Shown piece by piece: positions 34,703-45,618 of a stretch of DNA of 64,000 nucleotides. Positions within the stretch are counted from its first letter, which is position 1. Every line of letters starts with the position of its first letter. The notes under the pieces were generated by a model. It saw nothing but the letters and a program-made list of their open reading frames with translations, had not been told where the DNA came from and did no database searches. The DNA is from Saussurea involucrata (lineage: Eukaryota > Streptophyta > Magnoliopsida > Asterales > Asteraceae), in NCBI GenBank assembly GCA_033807775.1, contig CM066327.1, positions 92,898,295 to 92,962,294 on the forward strand. The letters run 5' to 3'. The translations under genes were made by a program, and so were the position numbers.

Positions 34703-35577
34703 ATGGTTAACACTCGCAATAGATCGGATGGTCATGATGCCACGTCATCTACAGCTGATCAACCAAGGGTGACAACGACAACGAGACCTCTGCTGGTTGA
34801 CGTTGTATTAGGAGGAGGAACTGAGCATATCCCTCACCATGATCTGGAAACATCTGACCCTGTTATGGAGGAGGTAACAGCCGAGACGTGAATGATGGAC
34901 CGAATGATGAAGCCCATGAATAAATCCATGGCCCAACAGCAACAGCAGTTCCTGAAACTGATGGAGGACCGAGATACAAACAACCGTAGGCATGAAACGG
35001 TTGTTGAGAATGTCGCCGTGGGCGGGTCTGGGGTACCGGGAATGAAAACCCTACAGACGGTTTGGGGACAACGGAAACTGGGCAAGCGGGAAAGGTGTGT
35101 TCGTTTAAGACATTTCTAAGTTGCAGAACGCCCGAATACAAGGAATAGATGATCCAGTTGTCTGTATGAACTGGATCCGAGAGATGGAGCAGGCATTTCG
35201 AACCAGTGAGTGTGGGGAGAGCCAGAAGACGAAGTTTGGTTCTCAAATGCTAAAAGGGGTAGCCCTCATGCGGTGGAAGGTCTACTCCACATCTCTAGAG
35301 GCCGCGGTGTTGGCCAAACTGAGTTGGGCAACTTTCAAGAAAAAAGGTGTTGGAAGAGTATTGTAATGAAAGAGCAATGGATCGGATCGAAGAGAAGTTT
35401 CGAAAGTTGAAAAAGGGAAATTTGCCAGTGAAGGAGTACAACCGACTGTTCATGGATAAGTTGGGGTTGGTGGGACATCTGGTCCCGACGGAGAAAGAAA
35501 AGATTAACGCCTACATCAAGGGTCTTCCATCGGACATGATGACCATGGTCCAAGTGTCCAAGGCCTCTAGGCGGTAG
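34703..35577 (+). pseudogene. Gypsy-2b gag remnant
   Basis: Starts MVNTRNRSDG at 34703. An in-frame TGA (34889-34891) falls before MMDRMMKPMNK. A Gln-rich stretch follows, then the capsid domain in a second frame (MNWIREMEQAFRTSECGE, from 35121) and a third frame (LEEYCNERAMDRIEEKF, PTEKEKINAYIKGLP, to 35577). At least two frameshifts and two stops break it. Similarity to the Gypsy-3 gag in the MNW.REMEQ.FR region shows that both belong to the same broad chromovirus group. Confidence 0.88.
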
Positions 35578-36362
35578 AGGAAGCTCAGCTTGTGGAAGAT
35601 ACCTATAGTCGAGGCAAGGACGAGATTGTTAGCATACTGGAGTAGAGGAGATGGGAAGGGAAGTCCATACCCTTCAACAAACCAAGAGCGTTCGACAGCA
35701 ATTACCGGGGAGACGACCCCAAGCGGGAGGCTAGGTGGTGCCCTAAGTGCCGGAGCAAACACTTCTCCCCAATACAACTTTGTTCCCGGAAACTGCTACA
35801 AGTGCGGCAAGACCAGGCATTCTTTCAAGGATTGTCTCGTCAGGGGGCCAATGTATTTTGAGTGCAAGGATTCGGGCCACATTAGAAGGGACTGCCCAAA
35901 GTTGAAAGTGGGAGGAAGCGGGAGACAGAAGGTGGAACCTCCGAGAGCAATGGGAAGAGCTTTTCAGATGTCAACTGAGGAGGTGAAGGCTTCGACGGAC
36001 GTGGTGTCGGGTACGTTTCTTCTAAACTCCGTACCTACGTGTGTGTTGTTTGATTCGGGTGCAAGTTTTTCGTTTGTGTCGATCTCCTTTCGCCAAAAGT
36101 TGTATGTGCCTACTAGTAGTCTAGAGGAAGCTATAGTGGTAGAAATAGCCGACGGTGGCGAAGTAGTAGTTCGGGACGTGTTGCGGGGTTGTGTGTTGGA
36201 AATCGAAGAAAAGAAGTTTCCGATCGACTTGATGCCAATAGTAATTGGGGGGTTTTATGTGGTAGTCGGAATGGATTAGCTAGCCGCGAACCAAGCCGAA
36301 ATTTTATGCGCATACCTCTTCCGGACGGAAGTTGTGTGGTCATCTACGGTGAGTGAAGGAAA
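35578..36362 (+). pseudogene. Gypsy-2b zinc knuckles and protease remnant
   Basis: The frame from 35590 contains the knuckle CYKCGKTRHSFKDC and a second one with Cys lost (YFECKDSGHIRRDC). The protease follows, with LFDSGASFSFVS (catalytic DSG intact near 36050) and VVVGMD. A stop at 36277-36279 ends it one codon after the GMD motif. The following 80 bp to the RT linker are frameshifted. Confidence 0.87.
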
Positions 36363-36383
36363 GGAGACGTAGCAATCATCTCC

Positions 36384-37900
36384 ATGCTGAAGGCACACGA
36401 GTGTTTAGTCAAGGGGTATACGTCCTTCTTGGCGTACGTAATTGATGCTAAGTTGGAAAAGAAGAAGTTGGAAGACGTGAAGGTGGTACGCGAGTTTCCC
36501 GACGTATTTCCGAAAGACTTTTCGGGTTTGCCGCCGGATCGTCAGGTAGAGTTCAAGATAGACTTGGTACCGGGAGAGACTCCGATAGCTAGGGCTCCCT
36601 ACCGATTGGCTCCGTCCAAAATGCAAGAAAAGATGACGCAACTCCAAGAGCTCTAAGAGAAGGGGTTTGTGAGGCCGAGTTCTTCTCCTTGGGGAGCGCC
36701 GGTCTTGTTCGTAAAGAATAAGGAAGGCACTATGAGAATATGCATCGACTACCGAGAATTGAACAAGGTGACCTTGAAGAACAAGTACCCACTCCCTAGA
36801 ATCGACGACTTGTTCGACCAACTTCAAGGAGCGAGATGATTCTCGAAGATCGACTTACGTTCGGGTTATCACCAAGGAAAGGTTAGAGAGGACGATATCC
36901 CAAAGACGACATTTAGAACGAGGTATGGTCACTACGAATTTATGGTAATGCCATTTGGGTTAACGAATGCACTGGCGGTGTTCATGGATTTGATGAACCG
37001 AGTGTGTCGACCGTTCCTCGCAAAGTCAGTAATTGTTTTCATATACGACATCTTGGTCTACTCCAAAGACGAAGTGGACAATGAACAACACCTACGGGAG
37101 GTGTTGGAGGTCCTAAGAAAAGAAAAGTTGTATGCAAAGTTCTCCAAGTGCGATTTTTGGTTAAGTGAGGTCCAATTCTTGGGTCACGTGGTTAACCGTG
37201 ACAGAGTGAAGGTGGACCCTTCCAAAATTGAGGCAATGATGAATTGGGAACCTCCCAAGAGTCCGGGGGAGATTCGAAGCTTCTTGGGTTTGGCGGGTTA
37301 CTACCGAAGATTCATCCAAGACTTTTCCAAGATTGCCTCTTCCTTAACAGCGTTGACCCAGAAGAACGAGAAGTTTGTTTGGACCGAAGCACTAGAAAGA
37401 GTGTTCGCACTTTACAAAAGAAGTTATGTGAAGCACAATTCTTATCCTTGCCTGAAGGATCGGAAGATTTTGTGGTCTATACCAATGCATCCAAGATGGG
37501 TTTGGGTTGCGTGTTGATGCAAAGGGGTAAGGTAATCGCTTACGCGTCATGGCAACTCAAAGTGAACGAAAAGAACTACCCCACGCATGATTTGGAATTG
37601 GCCTCGGTGGTATTAGGGTTGAAGTTGTGGCGTCATTACCTTTATGGCATGAAATTTACGTTGTACACGTATCACAAGAGTTTGAAGTATGTACTCGATC
37701 AAAAGGAGTTGAACGTGAGGCAAATGAGATGGTTGGAATTACTCAAGGACTACGATTGTGAATTGCTCTACCATCCGGGTAAAGCAAATGTAGTTGCTGG
37801 TGCCTTGAGTCGAAAGGATTATAACGGAAGCCTACGCGCCAACCTTTCAAGGATTGATATCGTGTCTAGTTTAGTGGAACGGATTAGATCAGCGTAGACC
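36384..37900 (+). pseudogene. Gypsy-2b RT and RNase H remnant
   Basis: The linker (VVREFPDVFPKDF, IARAPYRLAP) is followed by an in-frame stop at 36654-36656. RT has CIDYRELNKV and a damaged motif A region (a stop just before FSKIDLRSGYHQ near 36840). The catalytic box reads FIYDIL near 37045 instead of FIDDIL, so the first of the paired Asp residues is lost. The frame shifts near 37400. RNase H (37440-37890) reads VVYTNASKMG where SDAS is expected, again losing an acidic catalytic residue. VAGALSRK near 37790 replaces VADALSRK. These are independent hits on active-site residues in a dead copy. Confidence 0.9.
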
Positions 37901-37909
37901 GAGGCCTCA

Positions 37910-38749
37910 TTGGAAGAGAACCTCAAAGAAGAGGTAATGGTGAAGCAGAGACAACTTTTAACGGAGCATAGACGTGGAGTCAAATTATTCAACGGGCGCA
38001 TGTGGTTGCCTAAGATTGGAGGGAATCGAGAGCTACTCATGGATGAGGCTCATAAGTCCAAGTACTCCATACATCCCGGAATTACCAAGATGTACCGGGA
38101 CTTGAAGTTACATTATTGGTGGACAGTCATGAAATTGGACGTGGCACATTATGTAGAGCGGTGTGTGACTTGGTCGCAAGTGAAGGCTCAACATCCACTG
38201 CTTTATGGCAGTTTACGACCTTTGGAAATTCCCGAGTGGAAATGGGAGAAAATCACGATGGACTTCGTGACCAAGTTGCTGAAGACTCTAAAAGGTCACG
38301 ACACCATTTGGGTAATAATGGACCGGTTGACGAAAAACGCACATTTCCTAGCAATGCGGGAAACCTTACCGATGGACCAATTAGCAAAGCTATACATTGA
38401 CGAAGTGGTCTCGAGGCATGGTGTTCCCGTGTCCATAGTCTCCGATCGAGATAGTCGGTTCACCTCGAGGTTTTGGCAAGCTTTACAAGAGGAATTTGGT
38501 ACGAGGGTGAATTTGAGGACGACATATCACCCGCAAACGGATGGGCAGAGTGAAAGAACCATTCAAACATTGGAGGACATGTTGAGGTCATGTGTAATCG
38601 ATTTTGGGGGCAATTTGGATACTCATCTACAATTGGTGGAGTTTGCTTACAATAACAGTTATCACTCTAGCTTGAAGGCGACGCCATTTGAGGCCTTGTA
38701 TGGGAGAAAGTGTAAGACTCCCGCGTGTTGGCTTGAGGCGGGGGAAAAG
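37910..38749 (+). pseudogene. Gypsy-2b integrase, N-terminal part, cut by a solo LTR
   Basis: The zinc-binding region (HKSKYSIHPG...CVTWSQVK, with the second Cys of the CxxC changed to Trp) is followed by the integrase core: TMDFVTK, VSDRDSRF and TDGQSERTIQ. The frame is open until the insertion at 38749/38750, after LEAGEK. The remainder continues at 40392 beyond the solo LTR. Confidence 0.9.
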
Positions 38750-40386
38750 TGTAATACCCCGGGTAAGTTCGTTAGTTAAATGTTAGTTCCGTTAAATTTT
38801 TTTGTTAACTTTAAAGTATGAAGTTAAAGGTATGTTTGGGTAGATTTATAAGTAAAGGGTGTATTTGGTCATTAGTGAATAACTTAAGGACTAAAGTGGT
38901 ATTTTGAATTGGATATTACCCTTAATGGATTTAGATATTTCCAAAATCAGTATTATCCAGAAAAACATCAGTGTGTATGTGTGTGTTTGAGAGCAAAAGA
39001 GGAAAAGAGGAAAAGCTAGGTTAAGGCATCATTTGATTTGCTTGGAAGCAATTTAAGGTATGTTCCTTGTATGTTTTATGTCTGTAATTGCCAATAGATA
39101 GTTTCTATCGAAGTAAAATAACCGATTACACGTCCAGTAGTAATTTCTGTTGATTCTGGGTCGAAATTGAAGAAACCGACAGAGGTGTCCGGACACAGTA
39201 TGAAGGTGTCCGGGTGGTTTGTTGATAGTGTCCGGGTAAATTAGCTAGTGGTGTCCGGATAGTTTTATAAAGGTGTCCGGACAAGTCAAATATCCGGGTA
39301 AGTCTCTTTTTCATAGTTTCCGGATAAAATAAGATACCGGATGGTATCCGGGTTACCTTAGTTCCCGGGTGTTATCCGGATTATTATGTCGTCCGGAAAA
39401 GTTTTGTTGTCCGGAAAAGTGATGTTGTCCGGAAAAGTTGTGTTGTCCGGATGACTTGCGGTATCCGTATACTTTAGCTGTTTGGTCATTTTTGAGAGGA
39501 CTGGTTGTGCTGTTGATTTGACTTAAGTCGGGTTTGGGGTGGACAATTGAGGATAAGAGTAGATAGAGCTATCTAGACTTCTTAGTTTAACAAGTCTTAT
39601 GTGATCAATGTGGTAAAGAGATATCTGTATCTATTTGTTACAGATCCTGTGAATTCTGGGTAAAGGACTGAACCTGTTTAGGAGGCTTGGAAACGTGTTG
39701 ATAAGCGATCAGGTGAGTTTTACTTCAAAACATTTTCAACTGGAATACATATATGTGTGTATTGGATATGTGATAAATGGTGTGACTATGTTTATATGTG
39801 AATTATAATATGTTGAGATATTGTAATTACGTGAGTATTATATTATGTTATAATACGTTGGCCGGGCATAGGACCGGTGTGTTGGCTGTAGTTGTTGTAT
39901 AGTGTTGATTGGTTGTAGTTGTACAACGTTGTTTATTAGTTGGCTTGCAACCAACTAATATGGCCATGGGAAGGAGACAGGGAATTACGCGATGAGTGAG
40001 TTATGATTGATAATTGTGTTTGTATTATGTGAATGTTGGTGTGCAAAGGATTTTCAAAGAAACAGGGATTTTCTCACTTAGACCATTAGGTCTAACCCTC
40101 ATTTTGTTTTAAATATGTATTCCAGGTCGATGATCAAGTAAGAGCAAATAAGGAGGTTAAACCGAGAATAGCTTTTGGGAAGACTATGTAGTGGAAGACT
40201 ATGATGAGTTTAGTAGATATGGCATGTTTGTTAATAATGTCAATTACTATGTAAACGTTTGTAAAGATGTTATGAATGTTTGTAAAAGAATAAGGGACCG
40301 TATTTGTTATATATTATATCTCTTGTTTTAACGACGTTATGCAATGTATGCTATTTGAACTATGTATGGGATTGTGGGTCGTTACA
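38750..40386 (+). mobile_element. Solo LTR, 1637 bp, gypsy-like
   Basis: Starts tgtaatacccc and ends gtcgttaca, flanked by the perfect 5-bp duplication aaaag (38745-38749 and 40387-40391). The empty site is present in copy 2a (ggggaaaagcaattt, near 31830). There is no internal region, so it is the product of LTR-LTR recombination of a complete insertion. The tgtaa(t/c)accc start resembles the other gypsy LTRs here, although the rest is unrelated. It carries an array of gtccgg repeats. Confidence 0.93.
39183..39477. repeat. GTCCGG repeat array in solo LTR
   Basis: More than a dozen irregularly spaced copies of gtccgg / tccggg / tccgga, including the palindrome gtgtccggacac near 39187 and runs such as gttgtccggaaaagtg. 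Spacing is about 15-30 bp. Nothing else in the window has this sequence, but the arrangement parallels the arrays of the other LTRs. Confidence 0.8.
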
Positions 40387-40391
40387 AAAAG

Positions 40392-40926
40392 AAATTTGTA
40401 GGACCAGAAATCGTTCAAGAGACGACCGATAAAGTCAAAATCATTTGAGAACATTTGAAAGCGGCTCAGGATCGACAAAAGAGCTACGCCGACAAGAAGA
40501 GAAGACCGGTAGTATTTCATGTGGGAGAACGAGTGATGTTGAAAGTATCGCCTTGGAAAGGGTTGATTCGTTTTGGGAAACGAGGTAAGTTGAGTCCCCG
40601 CTTCCTTGGGCCATTCACTATTTTGGAGCGTGGCCTACAAGTTAGATTTACCACCGGAGATGGATTGAATCCACCCAACCTTTCATGTATGTTATTTACG
40701 GAAGTGCCTAGCGGAAGAAGAAAGTGTGATACCATTGTCGGAAATCCGGGTAGACGACAACCGTTGTACCGAAGAGCCCGAAGCCATTTTGGAGAGAACA
40801 ACTAAGAAACTCTGACACAAGGAAGTGGTCATGGTCAAAGTGCAATGGAAGCACCATCAGGGTAACAACGTGACTTGGGAAGCGGAAGAGTACATGAAAC
40901 GCCGGTATCCTCGTTTGTTTGCATAG
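40392..40926 (+). pseudogene. Gypsy-2b integrase C-terminus and chromodomain remnant
   Basis: Resumes the integrase frame after the solo LTR. A TGA lies near 40446-40448, followed by LKAAQDRQKSYADKKRRP and LKVSPWKGLIRFGKRGKLSPRF. A small deletion near 40630 shifts the frame. The chromodomain (VKVQWKHHQGNNVTWE) is recognisable in another frame near 40840-40890, ending before the TAG at 40924-40926. Confidence 0.88.
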
Positions 40927-40958
40927 CCTAAGATTTCGAGGACGAAATATTTTCCATG

Positions 40959-40969
40959 TTAGGGAGGAT
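40959..40969 (+). other. Gypsy-2b polypurine tract
   Basis: ttagggaggat directly before the last LTR, preceded by gatttcgaggacgaaat, as in copy 2a. Confidence 0.8.
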
Positions 40970-42762
40970 TGTAACACCCCGATTTTTAGAGGTAAGCTCA
41001 TCAACTGTTTGTCATTTGTTACATTTCGATTTTCGGGCTTCGGTTGTCCCTTCTTAAAATTTAGATGTCTAGTGAACTATGGTGTTGTTTGGAAGTATTT
41101 ACTGTTATCTTTTACGCTGCTAAATTCCATGTCTTGTGCATCGGGTCAATTTTGGTTTTTGGGCAAAAGTTTTTGGAAGTTGGGTTGGCGGACATCCGCT
41201 TGAGATAGTCGGAAGTCCGTGTGGTGCGGAAGTCCGCATTGCATCCGCGGAAGCAACAGGGACTTTGGCTGAAATTCGGGAAATCTGAGGGAAGGTCGTC
41301 CGCTTGGAACCAGTCGGACGTCCGCTTGGCATCTGACGAAAATTCTCACCTTTTCATCCAAATTTCACTCTTCTCTCTCTCACTTTACCAAATCGAGCTA
41401 CACTTATTTCCTCTCCATTTTTGGGCGATTTCCTCTCCAACTAAGGTAAACTCTTGCGTCCTTCATTTCTCTTCATTTATGGCAAGATCTTAGAGATTTA
41501 TGGCCATTAAATGCCTTGTTCTTAGGTGTTATCCATCTCAAAGTGTCCTCTAGCAAGTGGTGGTCAAGAATCAAGGGTCTCCATTTCTAGGGTTTCCATC
41601 TTCTGGACCTCAGGGAGAGTTCATCTCCTACTCTCAACTCACATGCATATATATAAAGGGATTTTAACATCTCAACATCTTCTTACTTCATTTTCATGAT
41701 TATCACATCTTCTTACTCCATTTTCAAAATCTAGGGTTTTGGAATACTTGGGGTTTTGAAGTAATATTCATGAAAAAGGGTTTTTATGTTGAAATGAGGT
41801 TCAAACCTTAACTTGGAAATTATGGTGTTCTATAACCAATTGTGGAAGTCTCATGTTGGCATTTCAAAATAGAGAAGTATATTTAAATGTTACCATTAAG
41901 CTTAATCTTATGATGTTATTATTGTTGGACTATATGAGAGTCATGGTTTAGTAATTTGAGTGTAATGGATCCGTAGACACTAGAGTCGTTAGTCACGATG
42001 TGGAACGTTAGTTTTCCACATCGTAGCACGGAATAGACATCGGGATTCATGATAAGTAAGATGTGGGCCTATAAGGTAGGGCATCGTATCATGAGCAATA
42101 AGGTTTAATTCTAATGTGCTTGTTTGTTGTGGATTTGGGGGACCCAATGTATAGACCTAGAGGGGTTGAAATTGGGGACTCACAAGCAATAGACTCTTCG
42201 GGGTTGTGCTTGTTTCTAAACTTATCATTATGTGTTTGATATTACTAATGGTAATGTAGCTAACTTGTCTCATGTCATCGCTTTTGGCTAACGGGCTTTC
42301 CCCGTCAACACTTGAGGTATTTGTATCTAATGGTTTCCACCTAAGGGTTATTCCATGTTCTTATATCGGTACCTCAATTCGATTCCATTATTACTTGTAA
42401 AGTCCTTACTCTTATTTGGGGTTTATCCTAACACTTCTTCTCTTGGGAGTGTTGATCATGACTTTCAAGTGGTGGGGCTCCTCGGGTTGAGCGAAGAGTT
42501 GTGACAAGTGATAGCATTTTTTGAAGTACATAGAGGCGTACATGTTAGACCTTGGACAATTTTTGGAAGCGATTAGACAACACCCGAATATAATCTAAGT
42601 CTTGTTAGTTTATATTATTAGGTTGTTGGATGTTATTTCGCTCAATTCTTTGTAATGTAAACGCCATACTTATTCCCCTTTGTCGGGTGATTTGTCTATG
42701 ATAGTCGTATATTTTCCGTATTTCCGCGGTTTTTAATTGTACCCAGTTTATAGGGTGTTACA
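40970..42762 (+). repeat. Gypsy-2 last LTR
   Basis: 1793 bp, tgtaacacc...gggtgttaca. It is shorter than the central LTR because of a deletion of about 130 bp near 41700-41725. The ggacgtccg cluster is at 41189-41329. It joins directly to unit 2 sequence (aataccgatttctcc), equivalent to position 16983 of unit 1. Confidence 0.92.
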
Positions 42763-44834
42763 AATACCGATTTCTCCTACAGATTGTTAATCGTTTCTCC
42801 TAAATCGTCTCTCTCATCTATACCTGGTCGCGTCCTTCATCCTGAATCAAAGTTCATCTTCCTCATCGATTCACGCTTAGGTGGAGAAATCGAAGATCAT
42901 CTCCCTCACGAAGATAGTTATCTGCAATCGAATCGACCTTGTTCTATAAATCGACCTTCTTCTGTAAATCTTCTCCATCCACCATCGAATCGACCTTCTG
43001 GGTGTTGAGGAAATACAACAACAATAACAAGATTTTCTATAAAATCGACCTTTGTAAGCGAAGAACAACAACAAGATTTTCTGTAACTTGGTAAGCGACC
43101 TTTGTCTGTAAATCGAACAACAATAACAGCAAGATTTGTGGGTGTTGAGGAAATACAACGACTTCTCCATCGAATCGACCTTCTTCTTCCTCATGTAATC
43201 GATTCAAGTTTTCTGTTATTCAAGTTTTGAGTTTTAAGTTTTATGTTTATTTCCATCAACTTGACTTATGTGTTTCCCCATCATTTTATTGTTGTTGTAA
43301 TCGATTGTCCAAGAAATCTATGTAATCCCCACCATTTCCTCATGCTTTCATTTTTGATATACAGACACTGATTTAATGTTGGTTCATGATCTGTTGTTTT
43401 GTTTATTTGTTAATTTTTATTTAGATTGATTATATGGTAAAAAAAACACTAAACAACTAGTTAGGGGTAAAACAGTCATTTTACCGGTTCTGTTCTGTCT
43501 TGTCCAGTCTAGTTATGTCTTACCAAACGTTGAATAACTGTTCTGTCATGTCCTGTTCTGTTGTGTTCTGTCCCATACAATGGGATGCATACATACTGGC
43601 AAAATTTATTTTCAACATTATATGATTTATCAGGTGATGTGTACGTATGCACGATGGTTCAGTTTACATACATGATACAATATATTTTACATGTATATTC
43701 ATTACGTTTTCATTTTTCATTTAATACCCTGATTATATTAAAAATACATAATCATAGGTTAACAAAAATACATCATTAAATGCATTTTCTACAAAGTTAT
43801 ACCATTATAATCTTCTCATCATTAATTTCAAAATAAGTTTATTACTGAATATTTTTAATTAAATTTTTTATCATATTGTAAAATATCATAAATACATACC
43901 GAGATTTTTCAAGAATGACGTATCGAAGTTTTTGTAAACTTCTACATTTTAGACCCTTATCTATATTTATTTATCTAACGTCTTTTAGTAAAATTATATT
44001 TACAGTTATTTTTTGAATTTTTAAGAGATACAAATTAATTTTCTATGAACAAATTAATTTGTTTTATATTCATTACGTTTTCATTTTTTATTCTACACCC
44101 TTACCATATTAAAAATATATAATCATAGATTAACTAAATTACATTATAAATGCATCTTTTTACAAATTATGCCATTATAATCTTTTCTCAATAACTTCAA
44201 AATAAGTTTATTATTGAGTAATTTTTAATTTAATAATATTGTAAAATATCATAAATACGTATCGAGATTTTTCAAGAATGACGTATCGAGATTTTCTTAA
44301 ACTTGTCACCTTTATCTATACATATCTATCTATACTTCTTTAAGCAAATTCTATTTACGATTATTTTTTTGAATTTTTAAAAGGTTCAAATCTCAATACA
44401 TCATGTAAAATTTTAAAAGTTTCAAAATCTTCTATGTTCAAAGTTATAACTAAAATTAAAATTATGTTTTATTTTTAAATTACATTTTATACCATTATAA
44501 TTAGTTATTTAATTTATTTTATATCATTTCACTTTTCATTTTTATTTTACACATTTATCATATTAACATACATAATCGTATATAAACAAATATGTTTTTT
44601 TACAAATTATACCATTATAATTGTGTATTCAAAACCTATGAAATGAGTCTAAATATTATGTTTTTGAAGACCCCACTATTAAACGAATGTTTCTTTTAAC
44701 GTATTAACCTTTAATTGTTATGGTATGATAAGAGCATCTTCAACAACAGATTCTCTATAATTTTTAAAAAATAGGGATTTAAAAGTCAAAATCTCTAAAT
44801 TGAAATAGATTTATATCCAATAGATTTTTTATTT
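42763..44834 (+). repeat. Tandem 2.7-kb unit 2, right piece
   Basis: A close copy of 16983-19045: right half of the TIR element (to about 43540), then the three degenerate AT-rich repeats. About 250 bp of the unit (equivalent to 16730-16982) are missing at the Gypsy-2 insertion. No gene is seen. Confidence 0.85.
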
Positions 44835-45066
44835 TAGAGAACTCAACATCCATTGTAGTATTAAAATATTATTTAAATTTATTATGTCAATACATTTTTT
44901 AAAAAGAATTTATATAAAATAATGATAACTCAATCCTATTGGTGGATATGATTAAAAAATTAATTTCTCCCTCTATCTTGCAAGTTCTAGAGAATTTTTT
45001 AAACTTCGATCTTTCTCTAATTTTTTTTATTTTAAATAACAATATAGAAAAACTGTTAGGGACGTC
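44731..45066. mobile_element. Possible MITE across the unit 2/3 boundary
   Basis: agagcatcttcaacaacagattctctata at the left faces an inverted tgacgtccctaacagtttttctata at the right. The agagcatcttcaaca end resembles the ends of many plant MITEs. The inverted repeat is weak and no duplication is assigned. Copies lie at 18951 onward and, split by Gypsy-1, across 1-115 and 16474-16590. Confidence 0.35.
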
Positions 45067-45153
45067 AAATAGAAAACAAAAATACTTCTTTATTTTAAAA
45101 AACGTGTTTGGATACAATGTTTTAGAAGATGTAGGTATCTAAATTTTAGAGTT
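44835..45153 (+). repeat. Tandem 2.7-kb unit 3, truncated
   Basis: Matches 1-115 joined to 16474-16678 (agagaactcaacatcc ... aaattttagagttt), then ends. From about 45154 the sequence is unique and leads to the kinase gene. This marks the right edge of the tandem array. Confidence 0.85.
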
Positions 45154-45618
45154 TTTTTTAAGTATATGATATTCATATACGACAAATGCAACAATTCAAC
45201 ACACACACCTTTTTCACCTTTGATAAGGTTTAAATCCCTAACCTCTCACGAGGACAAATGCTCCTATATCGCTAGACCAAAACCGTTTCCTCAACAATGG
45301 TTGTAGTTGCTTCTATAATGTAGAGCACTCTCAAAAGTCAAAAGTCAAAAGTCATACAAAATAGCTGAGTGAGGACTGAGGAGTGTCACTGATGAGATCC
45401 ACTGAACTGACAGTGTGTTGGGTTTCGGAAATCACACGCACACATCTGCTCTGCTACACAACAAAAACAAAAACGAAAACAAAAACAAAAAACAGTGGTG
45501 ACGGAGGCTGGCGGTGGGGTTGCGGGCGGAGGCTTTGCCAAAGAATGAGTTACACATACAACACCCCTACATTCATCTTCATCTTCATTCCCTGCTATTG
45601 AACAACAACATACATAAA
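45154..45618 (+). promoter_or_regulatory. Former promoter and 5' UTR of the kinase pseudogene, with possible SINE scrap
   Basis: 465 bp upstream of the ancestral kinase start. A minus-strand tRNA-like stretch is present: ggtctagcgat near 45271-45281 resembles an A box, and ggttagggatttaaacc near 45228-45244 resembles a B box, as in tRNA-derived SINEs (weak support). A caaaa-repeat tract lies at 45460-45492. The frame of exon 1 stays open upstream to 45514 without an ATG. No clear TATA box is assigned. Confidence 0.4.

Larger units (their letters stand above)
19288..42762 (+). mobile_element. Gypsy-2, dimeric Ty3/gypsy chromovirus-type complex
   Basis: Plus-strand order: LTR (19288-30390, truncated and interrupted), short internal region 2a (30391-32423), shared LTR (32424-34350), longer internal region 2b (34351-40969), LTR (40970-42762). 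Both internal regions start with an iMet-type primer site and end with a purine tract before the next LTR. They encode the same chromodomain-bearing polyprotein, 2a having lost everything between gag and integrase. Such a shared-LTR dimer is expected from recombination between LTRs of two copies. Because about 100 bp of the first LTR and its flank are missing, no target duplication can be checked. Gypsy-3, a foldback element and a solo LTR are nested inside. Confidence 0.9.

Noticed and set aside
45383..45601. Short ORF upstream of the kinase as a separate gene or uORF
   Set aside because: It is built on the caaaa repeat in the former 5' leader, without recognisable homology. Its frame differs from exon 1.
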